From: Saccharothrix luteola
Lineage (GTDB): Bacteria > Actinomycetota > Actinomycetes > Mycobacteriales > Pseudonocardiaceae
Direction: 5' to 3'
Length of the DNA: 64,000 nucleotides
NCBI RefSeq assembly: GCF_020859565.1
Contig: NZ_JAJHUO010000016.1
Location: 170,035-234,034, forward strand
Program-made: the position numbers and the translations under genes
Notes under the pieces: model-generated
Seen by the model: the letters and a program-made list of their open reading frames with translations, nothing else
What the model was told of the DNA's origin: nothing
The model's database searches: none
In this document: positions 16,136 through 24,277 of the stretch, in pieces
Numbering within the stretch: position 1 is the first letter of the stretch
Layout of the letters: each line of letters opens with the position of its first letter

Positions 16136-16930
16136 GTGATCCGCAAGCCGCCTCGCGTCCAGGTCCGGCAGACCGCGGGGATCTGGGCCTTCGAGGCCGC
16201 GTTGGACCGGCGCGGGTTCGGCCCGGTGGCCGGCGTCGACGAGGCCGGCCGTGGCGCCTGCGCGGGCCCGCTCGTCGTGGCGTCGTGCGTGCTCAAGCCG
16301 GGTGACGCGGCGAAGTTCGAGGGGCTCACCGACTCGAAGTTGCTCACCGCCGCGGCGCGCGACCGGATGTACGACCTCGTGCTCAAGCGCGCGCTGGACT
16401 ACGCGGTGATCGTGATCCCGGCCGCCGAGGTCGACCTGATCGGCGTGCACGTGGCGAACATCGAGGGCATGCGGCGTGCGGTCGCGCGGTTGGAGGCACA
16501 TCCCGGGTACGTCCTGACGGACGGCTTCCCGGTGCCCGGTCTCACGGCGCCGAACATGCCGGTGGTCAAGGGCGACCGGGTGGCGGCGTGCGTCGCGGCG
16601 GCGTCCGTGCTGGCCAAGGTCACGCGGGACCGGATCATGACCGGTCTGCACGAGGAACTGCCCGTCTACGGGTTCGACGTGCACAAGGGCTACAGCACCC
16701 CCGAGCACTCGGCGGCGCTGGTGGAGCACGGCCCGAGTGCGCAACACCGCTGGTCGTATGCGAACGTGGCCGCCGCGGCGCTCCGGCACGGGATGGCGGC
16801 GCCGCACCGGGTGGCGCGCGGCGTGGTCGCGGCCGCCGTGGTCCAGAATGGGACAACCCCGCAGACCAGCGGTGGCAGGCTCGCGACGAGGAGGGGCGCG
16901 GATTCGATGATTACCCGCGCGGAGGCGTAA
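16136..16930 (+). CDS. rnhB: Ribonuclease HII
   Basis: Cleaves RNA in RNA/DNA hybrids and at single embedded ribonucleotides. The 264-residue protein shows the catalytic Asp35-Glu36 in GVDEAGRGACAGP, a further acidic motif (LTDSKLL) and Asp in LTDGFPVPG. The C-terminal 45 residues after HRWSYANV are low-complexity and not part of the usual enzyme. The stop shares its last base with the next start (TAATG), so the following DUF2469 gene is coupled to it. Confidence 0.93.
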   Translation: MIRKPPRVQVRQTAGIWAFEAALDRRGFGPVAGVDEAGRGACAGPLVVASCVLKPGDAAKFEGLTDSKLLTAAARDRMYDLVLKRALDYAVIVIPAAEVDLIGVHVANIEGMRRAVARLEAHPGYVLTDGFPVPGLTAPNMPVVKGDRVAACVAAASVLAKVTRDRIMTGLHEELPVYGFDVHKGYSTPEHSAALVEHGPSAQHRWSYANVAAAALRHGMAAPHRVARGVVAAAVVQNGTTPQTSGGRLATRRGADSMITRAEA

Positions 16931-17253
16931 TGAGTGCAGAGGATCTCGAGAAGTACGAGACCGAGATGGAGTTGTCGCTGTACAAGGAGTACCGCGACAT
17001 CGTCAGCCAGTTCTCGTTCGTCGTGGAGACCGAGCGGCGGTTCTACCTGGCCAACTCGGTGGACGTGCAGGTCCGCAACGCGGACGGCGAGGTCTACTTC
17101 GAGGTGCGGATGTCCGACGCGTGGGTGTGGGACATGTACCGCCCCGCCCGGTTCGTGAAGAACGTCCGCGTCATCACCTTCAAGGACGTCAACGTCGAGG
17201 AGTTGGACAAACCCGACCTCAGGCTGCCCGAGGACGGCCCGTTCAACTCCTGA
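16930..17253 (+). CDS. DUF2469 family protein
   Basis: A 107-residue acidic soluble protein of the actinobacterial DUF2469 family, nearly always found directly after rnhB. It starts MSAEDLEKYETEMELSLYKEYRD and has a conserved aromatic core (VWDMYRPARFVKNVRVITFKDVNVEEL). No function is established. The start codon overlaps the rnhB stop by 1 nt, and a strong terminator follows at 17259-17300, so it ends the transcript. Confidence 0.9.
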   Translation: MSAEDLEKYETEMELSLYKEYRDIVSQFSFVVETERRFYLANSVDVQVRNADGEVYFEVRMSDAWVWDMYRPARFVKNVRVITFKDVNVEELDKPDLRLPEDGPFNS

Positions 17254-17258
17254 TACCC

Positions 17259-17300
17259 GCAAAGTCGCAGGGGCCCGCCCGTGAGGGTGGGCCCCTTTGC
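17259..17300 (+). terminator. Terminator after rnhB-DUF2469
   Basis: GGGGCCCGCCC (17270-17280) pairs with GGGTGGGCCCC (17285-17295) around the loop gtga with one G-U pair. An outer stem GCAAAG (17259-17264) pairs with CTTTGC (17295-17300). Long GC stems of this type, without a clean T-tract, are normal in actinomycetes. Confidence 0.8.
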
Positions 17301-17343
17301 GTGTGTGGGCCGTTACCACGCGCCACCGACATTTCCCCGGCGG

Positions 17344-17371
17344 CTGTCCACAGCCCTTGAAGTTGTCCACA
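17344..17371 (+). promoter_or_regulatory. Paired DnaA-box element, copy A
   Basis: Two DnaA-type boxes in the same orientation, CTGTCCACA (17344-17352) and TTGTCCACA (17363-17371), with starts 19 bp apart. TTGTCCACA is the preferred DnaA box of high-GC actinobacteria. It lies between the DUF2469 terminator and yraN. A second copy with the same spacing but opposite orientation is at 24278-24305. It is too small to be a replication origin; regulation or titration of DnaA is inferred. Confidence 0.6.
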
Positions 17372-17447
17372 GCCGGCGAACTGCCCATCGCCACCCCTCC
17401 AGCACCCCGGCAAGGTCGAACCAAGACCGATTCCGGAGGAGGGGGAC

Positions 17448-17801
17448 ATGAACACGGCGACCGACCTGGGCAGGCGTGGCGAGGACGCGGCGTGCCGGTA
17501 CCTGGAGCACCAGGGCCTGTCGATCCTGGCGCGCAACTGGCGGTGCGACGACGGTGAGCTGGACGTCATAGCCACCGACGGCGCCCGGCTGGTGGTGGTC
17601 GAGGTGAAGTGCCGTTCGGGCACCGGCAGGGGCACGCCCCTGGAAGCCGTGACGCCGGACAAGCTGGAACGGGTCCGGAAGTCCGCCCTGCGCTGGCTGA
17701 GCGCCAACCGGATCGGGCGCGTGGAGGTCCGGTTCGACGTGATCGCGATCGAGTGGCCGCCCGAGGGCAAGGTCCGCCTGCACCACCTGCGAGGTGTGTG
17801 A
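17448..17801 (+). CDS. yraN: YraN family nuclease-like protein (UPF0102)
   Basis: A 117-residue protein of the YraN/UPF0102 family with an endonuclease-like fold. The acidic and basic motif residues Glu37 and Asp39 (DDGELDVIA) and Glu52-Val-Lys54 (VVVEVKCRSG) match a restriction-endonuclease-type active site. It is classically found beside comM and dprA, where a role in DNA uptake or recombination is suspected but not shown. A strong GGAGGAGG stands just before the ATG. Its stop overlaps the comM start by 1 nt. Confidence 0.92.
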   Translation: MNTATDLGRRGEDAACRYLEHQGLSILARNWRCDDGELDVIATDGARLVVVEVKCRSGTGRGTPLEAVTPDKLERVRKSALRWLSANRIGRVEVRFDVIAIEWPPEGKVRLHHLRGV

Positions 17802-19312
17802 TGGCGCTCGCGCGAACGTGGTCGGTGGCGTTGTTCGGCGTGGACGGCGTGCCGGTGGAGATCGAGGCCGACGTCGGTGTCGGCACCGTGAAGACCCAGC
17901 TCCTCGGCCTGCCGGACGCCGCCCTGCACGAGTCGAAGGACCGCGTGAAGGCGGCGGTGCGCAACAGCGGGCACGACTGGCCGTCCCAACGCGTGACGCT
18001 GGGCCTGTCCCCGGCCACGCTGCCCAAGAACGGCTCCGGCTACGACCTGGCCATCGCGTGCGTCGTCCTGGCCGCCGCGAAGGCGATCCCGGGCGAACGC
18101 CTGGCCGACACCGTGCTGCTGGGTGAGCTGGCCCTGGACGGCCGGGTCCGCACCGTCCGGGGTGTGCTGCCCGCGCTGCTGGCGGCCAAGCGGTCGGGCC
18201 TGACCGAGGCCGTGGTCCCGGTGGACGCGCTGCCCGAAGCCGCCCTGGTGGACGGCATGACCGTGCACGGCGCCACCACGTTGACCGACGTCCTGTCCTG
18301 GCTCGCCGGCGAGCACGCCCTCCACCACACCAACCCGCCCGCCATCGCCCCACCGCCGGACGGCCCGGACCTGGCGGACGTGGTCGGCCAGCCGGAGGCG
18401 AGGTGGGCCCTCGAAGTGGCCGCCGCCGGCGGTCACCACATCCTCCTGACCGGGCCGCCGGGCACCGGCAAGACCATGCTGGCCCAACGCCTGGCCGGCC
18501 TCCTGCCGCCGTTGTCGCCGGAGGAGGCCCTCGGCGTCACGGCGGTGCACTCCATCGCGGGCCTGCTCTCCCCGGAGACCCCGCTGGTCGCCACGCCGCC
18601 GTTCGTCTCGCTGCACCCGACCACGTCGGCGGTGGCGCTGATCGGCGGCGGCACCGGCATGGCGAAGCCGGGCGCGATGAGCCGGGCCCACCGGGGCGTG
18701 CTGTTCCTGGACGAGGCGAGGGAGTTCGGCGCGGCGAAGCTGGAGGTGCTGCGCACGGCGCTGGAGGAGGGCGAGGTGCGCCTGGCGAGGCGTGACGGCA
18801 TCGCCCGCTACCCGGCCAGGTTCCAACTCGTGATGGCCACCAACCCGTGCCCGTGCGCACCGCCGAAGGACATCGACTGCGTGTGCCTGCCGGCCGCGCG
18901 GAGGCGCTACCAGAGCAAGCTCTCCGGCCCACTGCTGGACAGAGTGGACCTGAGGGTGGTGATGCGCCCCCTGACCGCCATGAGCAACGCGGAGATCGCC
19001 CCACCGGAACCGACGGCCGCCGTCCGCGAGCGGGTCCAGAAGGCCAGGACCAGGGCGACGGAACGCTGGGCGGCCCACGGCTGGCTGACCAACGCCGAGG
19101 TCCCGGGCCCCGCCCTCAGGCGGGAGTACGCCCTGCCGAGACACGCGACCACCGTCCTGGACCGGGCACTGACCACCGGAGCCCTGACGGGCCGGGGCGC
19201 GGACAGGTGCCTACGGGTCGCCTGGACCCTCGCCGACCTGGCCGAGGTCGACCAACCGACAGCAGACCACGTGGCCGTCGCCCTGGAGTTCCGAGAGCGC
19301 AGGAAGTCATGA
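17801..19312 (+). CDS. comM: ComM/YifB-type Mg-chelatase-like AAA+ ATPase
   Basis: Hexameric AAA+ helicase-like protein of the YifB/ComM family, which promotes branch migration during natural transformation in Gram-negative bacteria. The 503-residue protein has an N-terminal Lon-like fold (GLPDAALHESKDRVKAA), Walker A (GPPGTGKTM), Walker B (LFLDEAREFG) and a four-cysteine insertion (NPCPCAPPKDIDCVC) that could hold a metal. It starts within the yraN stop and overlaps the next gene by 4 nt (ATGA), as in a tightly coupled operon. Confidence 0.92.
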   Translation: MALARTWSVALFGVDGVPVEIEADVGVGTVKTQLLGLPDAALHESKDRVKAAVRNSGHDWPSQRVTLGLSPATLPKNGSGYDLAIACVVLAAAKAIPGERLADTVLLGELALDGRVRTVRGVLPALLAAKRSGLTEAVVPVDALPEAALVDGMTVHGATTLTDVLSWLAGEHALHHTNPPAIAPPPDGPDLADVVGQPEARWALEVAAAGGHHILLTGPPGTGKTMLAQRLAGLLPPLSPEEALGVTAVHSIAGLLSPETPLVATPPFVSLHPTTSAVALIGGGTGMAKPGAMSRAHRGVLFLDEAREFGAAKLEVLRTALEEGEVRLARRDGIARYPARFQLVMATNPCPCAPPKDIDCVCLPAARRRYQSKLSGPLLDRVDLRVVMRPLTAMSNAEIAPPEPTAAVRERVQKARTRATERWAAHGWLTNAEVPGPALRREYALPRHATTVLDRALTTGALTGRGADRCLRVAWTLADLAEVDQPTADHVAVALEFRERRKS

Positions 19313-19875
19313 CCCAACCAACCCCGACCGCCCCGACCGCCACCGCCTCAACCCCCATTCAACCGACCACCGCCCCAACCCCAGCCCCGCCGCCCTCACC
19401 TGCACAAGGCCCTCAATCCACACCGCCGCCCTCCGCGCCCCAGACCCCGGCCATGCCCTCCCCTCCTCCCTCGAACACGGCCCCGAATCCCAACTCACCC
19501 CCAAGCCCCGAGCCGGCAGTGCAGGAGTCGACGTCGTCCCAAGCCACGCTCGTCGACCCCGTGAGGTCAGTGCTCATGCCGGGCATGGCCGTGCCGTCCG
19601 ATGCCACCCCCACTGCAGCGGCGCGGACCGTGGTCGCGTCCAGCCGGGTCGAGGGCGGCCACCTTGCGGGCAGTCGGCTCGCCGGCCGGTCGGTCGAGTC
19701 GGGCCCGCCCTTCGAGCCGGGCTCCGGAATGCGGAGCGGGAGCGAACCGGTGCCGGCCGGGTCGAAGGCGGCTCGGGTGGCGGGGTCGGCGGACATGGGG
19801 CATGGCCCTGAGCCCGGCGAGGTGGTCGCGCCGGTCACGCGCCCCGGCCCCGACGAGTGGTGGCGGTCGCCGTGA
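19309..19875 (+). CDS. Pro/Thr/Ser-rich disordered orphan between comM and dprA
   Basis: A 188-residue frame that I do not recognise. The first 75 residues are almost entirely Pro, Thr, Ala, Ser and Gln; the rest is Gly/Ser/Pro-rich (VDPVRSVLMPGMAVP to the C-terminal DEWWRSP). There is no signal peptide, membrane span or known domain. Its ATG overlaps the comM stop (ATGA) and its TGA overlaps the dprA GTG (GTGA), the same arrangement as the real genes around it. Codon use differs: CAA, CCA, TCA and other A/T-ending codons are frequent in the first third, unlike the neighbours. It is either a fast-evolving linker-like protein or an expanded spacer that stayed open. Confidence 0.5.
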   Translation: MTQPTPTAPTATASTPIQPTTAPTPAPPPSPAQGPQSTPPPSAPQTPAMPSPPPSNTAPNPNSPPSPEPAVQESTSSQATLVDPVRSVLMPGMAVPSDATPTAAARTVVASSRVEGGHLAGSRLAGRSVESGPPFEPGSGMRSGSEPVPAGSKAARVAGSADMGHGPEPGEVVAPVTRPGPDEWWRSP

Positions 19876-21020
19876 GCACCGATGAGATCCGGCTGGCCCG
19901 GGCCTACCTGTCACGGGTGGCCGAGCCGCCCGCCACGGCGCTGGTCCGGTTCGTCGCCGAAGTCGGGCCGGTGCGGGCCGCCGAGTTGGTCAAGAGCGGG
20001 GAGGTGCCGTCCGGGGTCGACAGCCAGACGTCGGCCCGGCGGGCGTTGGACCAGGCCGAGCAGGACCTGGAGGCCGCCGCGAAGGTCGGCGGGCGGCTCC
20101 TGGTCCCCGAGGACGACGAGTGGCCCCGCTGGCCCTTCAACGCCCTCGCCATCGCCGCCGCCAACGGCCTGCGGTGCGGTGTCGAGCCGTTGGCGTTGTG
20201 GGTCCGAGGCGAGGCCGACCTCTCCTCGATCACCGAGCGGGCCGTCGCGGTGGTCGGCAGTCGGGCCGCCTCCGGCTACGGGCAGCACGTCGCGGGCGAG
20301 TTCGGCTTCGGGTTGGCCGAGGCCGGCGTCACCGTGGTGTCCGGCGCGGCCTACGGCATCGACGGCGCGGCGCACCGGGGCGCGATCACGGCGGGCGGGC
20401 CGACGATCGCCGTGCTGGCCTGCGGGATCGACGTCGCCTATCCGTCAGGCCACCGGGCCTTGCTGGAACGCATTCCGGGCCAAGGGCTGCTCGTGAGCGA
20501 ATACCCGCCGACCCACACGCCCGCGCGCCACCGATTCCTGACGCGAAACCGGCTCATAGCGGCGCTGGCCGAAGGCACCGTCGTAGTCGAAGCGGGACAG
20601 CGCAGCGGCGCCAAGAACACCGCCGCGTCGACGGCGGCGCTCGGCCGGGTGCTCATGGCGGTTCCCGGGCCGATCACGTCGGTCAGCTCGTCGGGCTGCC
20701 ACGAGCTGCTGCGTTCGGGGATCGCGCTGCCGGTGACCAGCGTCGCCGAGATCATCGAGTCGACCGGGCGGCTCGGCGTCGACCTCGTCGAAGCCACCAG
20801 GAACACCGACACCGGACCACCGCAGGGCGAGGCGATGCGGGTCTTCGAAGCACTGGGTCTGACCTTCGGGCACAGCCCGGAGGCGATCTCCGTCGAATCC
20901 GGTGTCGAGTTGGCCAGGGTGCGCGCATTGTTGCCGCAATTGGAACTGGCCAGTCTCGCCGAACGCGTGGAAAGCGGTTGGAAGCGCTCCCAGGACGGGA
21001 GTTGGCGTGGCGATACTTGA
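19872..21020 (+). CDS. dprA: DNA-processing protein DprA
   Basis: Loads RecA on incoming single-stranded DNA in transformable bacteria; in actinomycetes the role is less clear. The 382-residue protein has an N-terminal SAM-like region, the Rossmann DprA core (VVGSRAASGYG, SGAAYGIDGAAHRGA, ACGIDVAYPSGH, GLLVSEYPP, AGQRSGAKNTA) and a C-terminal winged-helix (EAISVESGVELARVRALL). The GTG at 19872 is chosen because it overlaps the preceding stop as GTGA; 19857 is an in-frame alternative. It follows the Pro/Thr-rich orphan, not comM directly. Confidence 0.93.
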   Translation: MSTDEIRLARAYLSRVAEPPATALVRFVAEVGPVRAAELVKSGEVPSGVDSQTSARRALDQAEQDLEAAAKVGGRLLVPEDDEWPRWPFNALAIAAANGLRCGVEPLALWVRGEADLSSITERAVAVVGSRAASGYGQHVAGEFGFGLAEAGVTVVSGAAYGIDGAAHRGAITAGGPTIAVLACGIDVAYPSGHRALLERIPGQGLLVSEYPPTHTPARHRFLTRNRLIAALAEGTVVVEAGQRSGAKNTAASTAALGRVLMAVPGPITSVSSSGCHELLRSGIALPVTSVAEIIESTGRLGVDLVEATRNTDTGPPQGEAMRVFEALGLTFGHSPEAISVESGVELARVRALLPQLELASLAERVESGWKRSQDGSWRGDT

Positions 21021-21053
21021 CCAAGAGCGCTTGAGGGCGGAGCGTCAGGGGCT

Positions 21054-22031
21054 ATGTCCCCGCCGCCGCCCGCTCGGACACGTCGTGTCGACCTGGTTCG
21101 CCTGCGTCGCGCGCTGCCCGCGGACGTCGCGGCGGCCCTGGACCGCTACGAACGCCACCTCGCGATGGAACGCGGTCTGTCACCGCACACGGTGCGCGCG
21201 TACCTCGGCGACGTGGTCGCCCTGCTGGTCCACTTAGCCGAGGGCACACCCGACAACGCCACCGTGGAAGCGATCGACCTGCCGGGCCTGCGGTCGTGGT
21301 TGGCTTCCCAGCACTCCGCCGGCGCGAGCCGGACGACGATGGCCCGACGCGCCGCCTCCGCCCGGACGTTCACCGCTTGGGCCTCCCGCAACGACCTGCT
21401 CGCCGCTGACCCCGGCCCGCGGCTCAGCGCGCCCCGCCCCCACCGGACCCTCCCCGCCGTGCTGCGGCCGGACCAGGCCGACGCCGCCATGGCAGTTGCC
21501 GAAGTAGGCGCGGAACACGGCGATCCGGTTGCGCTGCGTGACCAAGCCGTGGTGGAGTTGCTGTACGCAACAGGTGTCCGGGTCGCCGAGTTGTGCGGTC
21601 TCGACCTCGACGACGTGGACTACTCCCAAAGGGTGATTCGGGTTCTGGGCAAGGGTAGTCGCGAACGCACCGTGCCGTTCGGCGTTCCGGCCGAACGGGC
21701 TGTACGGCGCTGGGTGGAACATGGCCGATCCGCCCTGGTCAGCGACCGTTCACACCGTGCGCTGCTGCTCGGCGCGCGAGGTGGGCGGCTCGACCCGCGT
21801 ACCGCCAGGAGGGTTGTCCACGATGTAGTGGGTGCGGTACCTGAGACGGCCGACACCGGGCCCCACGGCCTGCGCCACTCCGCGGCCACGCACCTGTTGG
21901 AAGGGGGAGCGGACCTGCGCACCGTCCAAGAGCTTCTTGGTCACGCTACGCTCGCAACGACTCAGCTCTACACACACGTCACCGTCGAACGGCTGAAGGC
22001 GATCCATGACCGAACCCACCCCCGCTCCTGA
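21054..22031 (+). CDS. xerC: Tyrosine recombinase XerC-type
   Basis: Site-specific recombinase of the XerC/D family (325 residues) that resolves chromosome dimers at dif. An N-terminal SAM-like DNA-binding domain (YERHLAMERGLSPHTVRAYLGDV) precedes the catalytic domain with Arg in ATGVRVAELCGL, Lys in LGKGSRERTVP, HGLRHSAATHLLEGG, LGHATLATTQ and the nucleophile Tyr in LYTHV. The position after dprA is standard in actinobacteria, so this is a housekeeping Xer protein. Its last 26 nt overlap whiG. Confidence 0.92.
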   Translation: MSPPPPARTRRVDLVRLRRALPADVAAALDRYERHLAMERGLSPHTVRAYLGDVVALLVHLAEGTPDNATVEAIDLPGLRSWLASQHSAGASRTTMARRAASARTFTAWASRNDLLAADPGPRLSAPRPHRTLPAVLRPDQADAAMAVAEVGAEHGDPVALRDQAVVELLYATGVRVAELCGLDLDDVDYSQRVIRVLGKGSRERTVPFGVPAERAVRRWVEHGRSALVSDRSHRALLLGARGGRLDPRTARRVVHDVVGAVPETADTGPHGLRHSAATHLLEGGADLRTVQELLGHATLATTQLYTHVTVERLKAIHDRTHPRS

Positions 22032-23007
22032 CGTCGCAGGGGGAGGTTCGCGGACCGCAACCGTGACCTCTCCCTCCGCCGCGCACGTCGGGACCTCGTC
22101 GGCGGCGCGCACCCCGGCTGGGACGTACGGTCACCACGTCGACGCCGAGCCGCCGCGCACGAACGGGCACGCCGGTCCCGCGGCGGTCCCCGGCAGGCCC
22201 GCGCACGCGGCGTCTGAGTCGCGCACCGCGGATGACGTGGAAGCCGGGATCATCGCGCTGTGGCACACCTACGGCGAGTCACGTCGGCAGGCCCTGCGGG
22301 ACCGCCTGGTGCTGCACTACGCGCCCCTGGTGAAGTACGTCGCCGGCCGGGTGGGCACCGGTCTGCCCGCGCACGTCGACGTGGCGGACCTGATCCAGTC
22401 CGGCATCTTCGGCCTGGTCGACGCGATCGAGAAGTTCGAGCCCGAGCGCGGTCTGAAGTTCGAGACGTACGCGATGCAGCGCATCAGAGGCGCGATCCTC
22501 GACGACCTGCGCTCACAGGACTGGGTGCCCCGCTCGGTGCGCAGCAGGGCACGTGACGTCGAACGCGCCCTGGAACGCCTGGGTGGCCGCCTGCAACGCA
22601 CCCCGACCGACCGCGAGCTCGCCGCCGAGCTGAAGATCGGCCTCGGTGAGCTGCGCGAGCTCTACGCCCAGCTCCAGCTCACCAGCGTGGTCGCCCTGGA
22701 CGAGCTGATCGCCGCCGGCCGCAGCAGCGGTGGCGCGGGCTCGTCACTGGCCGAGTCCCTGCCCGACGAGGGCGCCGAGGACCCGATCGCCACGCTGGTC
22801 GACCAGGACAGCCGCCGCCAACTCGCCGACGCGATCGCCCAGCTCGCCGAACGGGACCGCGTCGTGGTCACCCTGTACTACTTCGAGAACCTGACGCTGG
22901 CCGAGATCGGCAAGGTCCTGGGCGTCACGGAGTCCCGCGTGTGCCAACTGCACACCCGGGCGGTGCTGCGCCTGCGCACCAAGCTGAACGAGCAGCTGGA
23001 GGCCTAG
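22006..23007 (+). CDS. whiG: RNA polymerase sigma factor WhiG (FliA family)
   Basis: Group 3 sigma factor of the FliA/WhiG type that starts aerial-hypha sporulation in Streptomyces. After an N-terminal low-complexity extension of about 75 residues come sigma region 2 (LVKYVAGRVGTGLPAHVDVADLI and FEPERGLKFETYAMQRIRGA), region 3 (DWVPRSVRSRARDVERAL) and region 4 (YYFENLTLAEIGKVLGVTESRVCQLHT). The ATG lies inside xerC, so it is translated with the comM-dprA-xerC operon. In Streptomyces an anti-sigma factor (RsiG) acts on WhiG with c-di-GMP; none is encoded here. Confidence 0.93.
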   Translation: MTEPTPAPDVAGGGSRTATVTSPSAAHVGTSSAARTPAGTYGHHVDAEPPRTNGHAGPAAVPGRPAHAASESRTADDVEAGIIALWHTYGESRRQALRDRLVLHYAPLVKYVAGRVGTGLPAHVDVADLIQSGIFGLVDAIEKFEPERGLKFETYAMQRIRGAILDDLRSQDWVPRSVRSRARDVERALERLGGRLQRTPTDRELAAELKIGLGELRELYAQLQLTSVVALDELIAAGRSSGGAGSSLAESLPDEGAEDPIATLVDQDSRRQLADAIAQLAERDRVVVTLYYFENLTLAEIGKVLGVTESRVCQLHTRAVLRLRTKLNEQLEA

Positions 23008-23127
23008 CCCGGCTCCGCCGACGCTGGGTCGGCAGCAGCTGCCAACCGCCGAACGCCCCGCCACAGGCCATCGGCGAATCCCACACGCACATGCACCGCT
23101 CGCGGATCGGAATACGCGGTCTCGCGA

Positions 23128-23168
23128 AATCAAGGCCGCAAATCAAGGCTGCGCACTCAAGGCTGCGC
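23128..23168. repeat. Three imperfect 13-14-bp tandem repeats
   Basis: The unit is aatcaaggctgcgc, present as a shortened first copy (23128-23140), then 23141-23154 and a variant at 23155-23168. It lies in the gap between the convergent genes whiG and the M23 peptidase. Confidence 0.6.
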
Positions 23169-23367
23169 AATCCGGGTCGTCCGCCCGGAGGCCACTCGCC
23201 CGCCGCGACCTCGCCCGGAGAAATCCCCGAATCGGGGACATCCGGACCGCGCCCGGGATCGCGCTGCACAGCGGCCGTGCGAGGGGAGGCGGCTGGGCGC
23301 GGCGGGGAGGTGGTGCGGCGGGGGCCGCGAGGAAGTGATGCGGTGGGTGCGGCGCTGGCTTGGGCGT

Positions 23368-23469
23368 GGTGACGGGAAGGGCGTGGTGACGGGAAGGGCG
23401 TGGTGACGGGAAGGGCGCGGTGACGGGAAGGGCGCGGTGACGGGAAGGGCGCGGTGACGGGAAGGGCGC
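23368..23469. repeat. 17-bp minisatellite, six copies
   Basis: Six head-to-tail copies of ggtgacgggaagggcgY run without interruption. The first two end in T and the last four in C, so copies expanded recently. The period of 17 is not a multiple of three, so the array does not encode a repeat protein. It is in the 655-nt gap (23008-23662), which holds no supported gene, only repeats and a G-quadruplex motif. Confidence 0.9.
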
Positions 23470-23559
23470 GGCGGCTATGGGCGAGGTGGCGAAAGGGCGC
23501 GGTTTGCAGGGCGTCCGGCCGGCGCGGCGGCAGCCGGTTGAGGCGGTGGGGTGGATCGA

Positions 23560-23588
23560 GGGAGGGGTTGGGCGGCTGGGTGGCTGGG
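23560..23588 (+). other. G-quadruplex motif
   Basis: Five G-runs of three or four are separated by loops of 1, 2, 5 and 5 nt: 23560-23562, 23564-23567, 23570-23572, 23578-23580 and 23586-23588. This satisfies the usual G3+N1-7 rule on the + strand. It lies about 75 nt beyond the end of the M23 gene. Confidence 0.6.
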
Positions 23589-23662
23589 CTGAAGGCTCGT
23601 CATGCGGTGGGGAGTCCAGGCTGTCCGTGAGGTTGTGCGGTTGGTGGTGGCGGTTGATGAGG

Positions 23663-24214
23663 TCAGCGGGGGTTGGGGTGGGCGCGTTGGGAACCGCTGT
23701 TGTCCGGCCTCGGTAGGAGGCGGACTCGGCCGTTGGACACCAGGTGCAGTGGGTTCAGGTAGGTGCGGGATCGGGGTGGGGTGGTTCGGAGCGCGCCCCA
23801 GTGCAGGCAGGCGTCCGTCGGGCAGCCCTCGTGGCCCGGGTTCAGGGTGCCTATCCGCTCGCCTCGCCGTACCGGTTGACCTCGGCGGACGGTGGGGGTG
23901 ACCGGTTCGTAGGTGGTCCGCAGGCCGCCGGTGTGCAGCAGTGAGACGACGGTCCGGTCGGCTACCGGGCCCGCGTGCACGACCACGGCGTCGCCGGCGG
24001 CCAGGACGGCGGCGCCCGCGGCAGCGGCCAGGTCCACGCCGCGGTGACCGGGCCCGTACTCCGTCACCGGGGCCTCGAAGGCGCGGACGACCTGGTGCGG
24101 TGGTGCGAGCGGCCAGGCGAAGCGCGGCGTGCGGTGGGCCCTCGCGGGCGACGGCGGCGCGATCAGAGGTAGCGTCACCACCGTTGTCAAGGTCAGGACC
24201 AGCAGTGTTCGCAT
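23663..24214 (-). CDS. Secreted M23-family (LytM) peptidase
   Basis: A 183-residue exported protein with an N-terminal signal peptide (MRTLLVLTLTTVVTLPLIAPP, ending near PARA) and one LytM/M23 domain. The metal ligands are seen as His and Asp in HRGVDLA and His in CLHWGAL. The residue before the last zinc ligand pair, usually His in HLH, is Cys here, a variant frequent in short actinobacterial M23 proteins. It probably cuts peptidoglycan cross-links or acts as an activator if inactive. The ATG at 24214 gives the clean signal peptide. It stands alone, convergent with whiG and divergent from rpsB. Confidence 0.82.
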   Translation of the reverse strand: MRTLLVLTLTTVVTLPLIAPPSPARAHRTPRFAWPLAPPHQVVRAFEAPVTEYGPGHRGVDLAAAAGAAVLAAGDAVVVHAGPVADRTVVSLLHTGGLRTTYEPVTPTVRRGQPVRRGERIGTLNPGHEGCPTDACLHWGALRTTPPRSRTYLNPLHLVSNGRVRLLPRPDNSGSQRAHPNPR

Positions 24215-24277
24215 GGTGGGAGTCACGGGTCCAGCGTTCCGGCGGGGACCGGGGGCTACCAGTGGCTTCGGCTCACC

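Noticed and set aside
17344..17371. DnaA boxes considered as a replication origin
   Set aside because: Only two boxes occur, there is no AT-rich unwinding region and dnaA, dnaN and gyrB are not nearby.
21054..22031. Tyrosine recombinase considered as a phage or island integrase
   Set aside because: Its place between dprA and whiG is that of the housekeeping XerC protein; no att duplications, tRNA target or phage genes adjoin.
23368..23469. Six-unit repeat considered as a CRISPR array
   Set aside because: The units are 17 bp with no spacers between them and no cas genes are in the window; it is a minisatellite.
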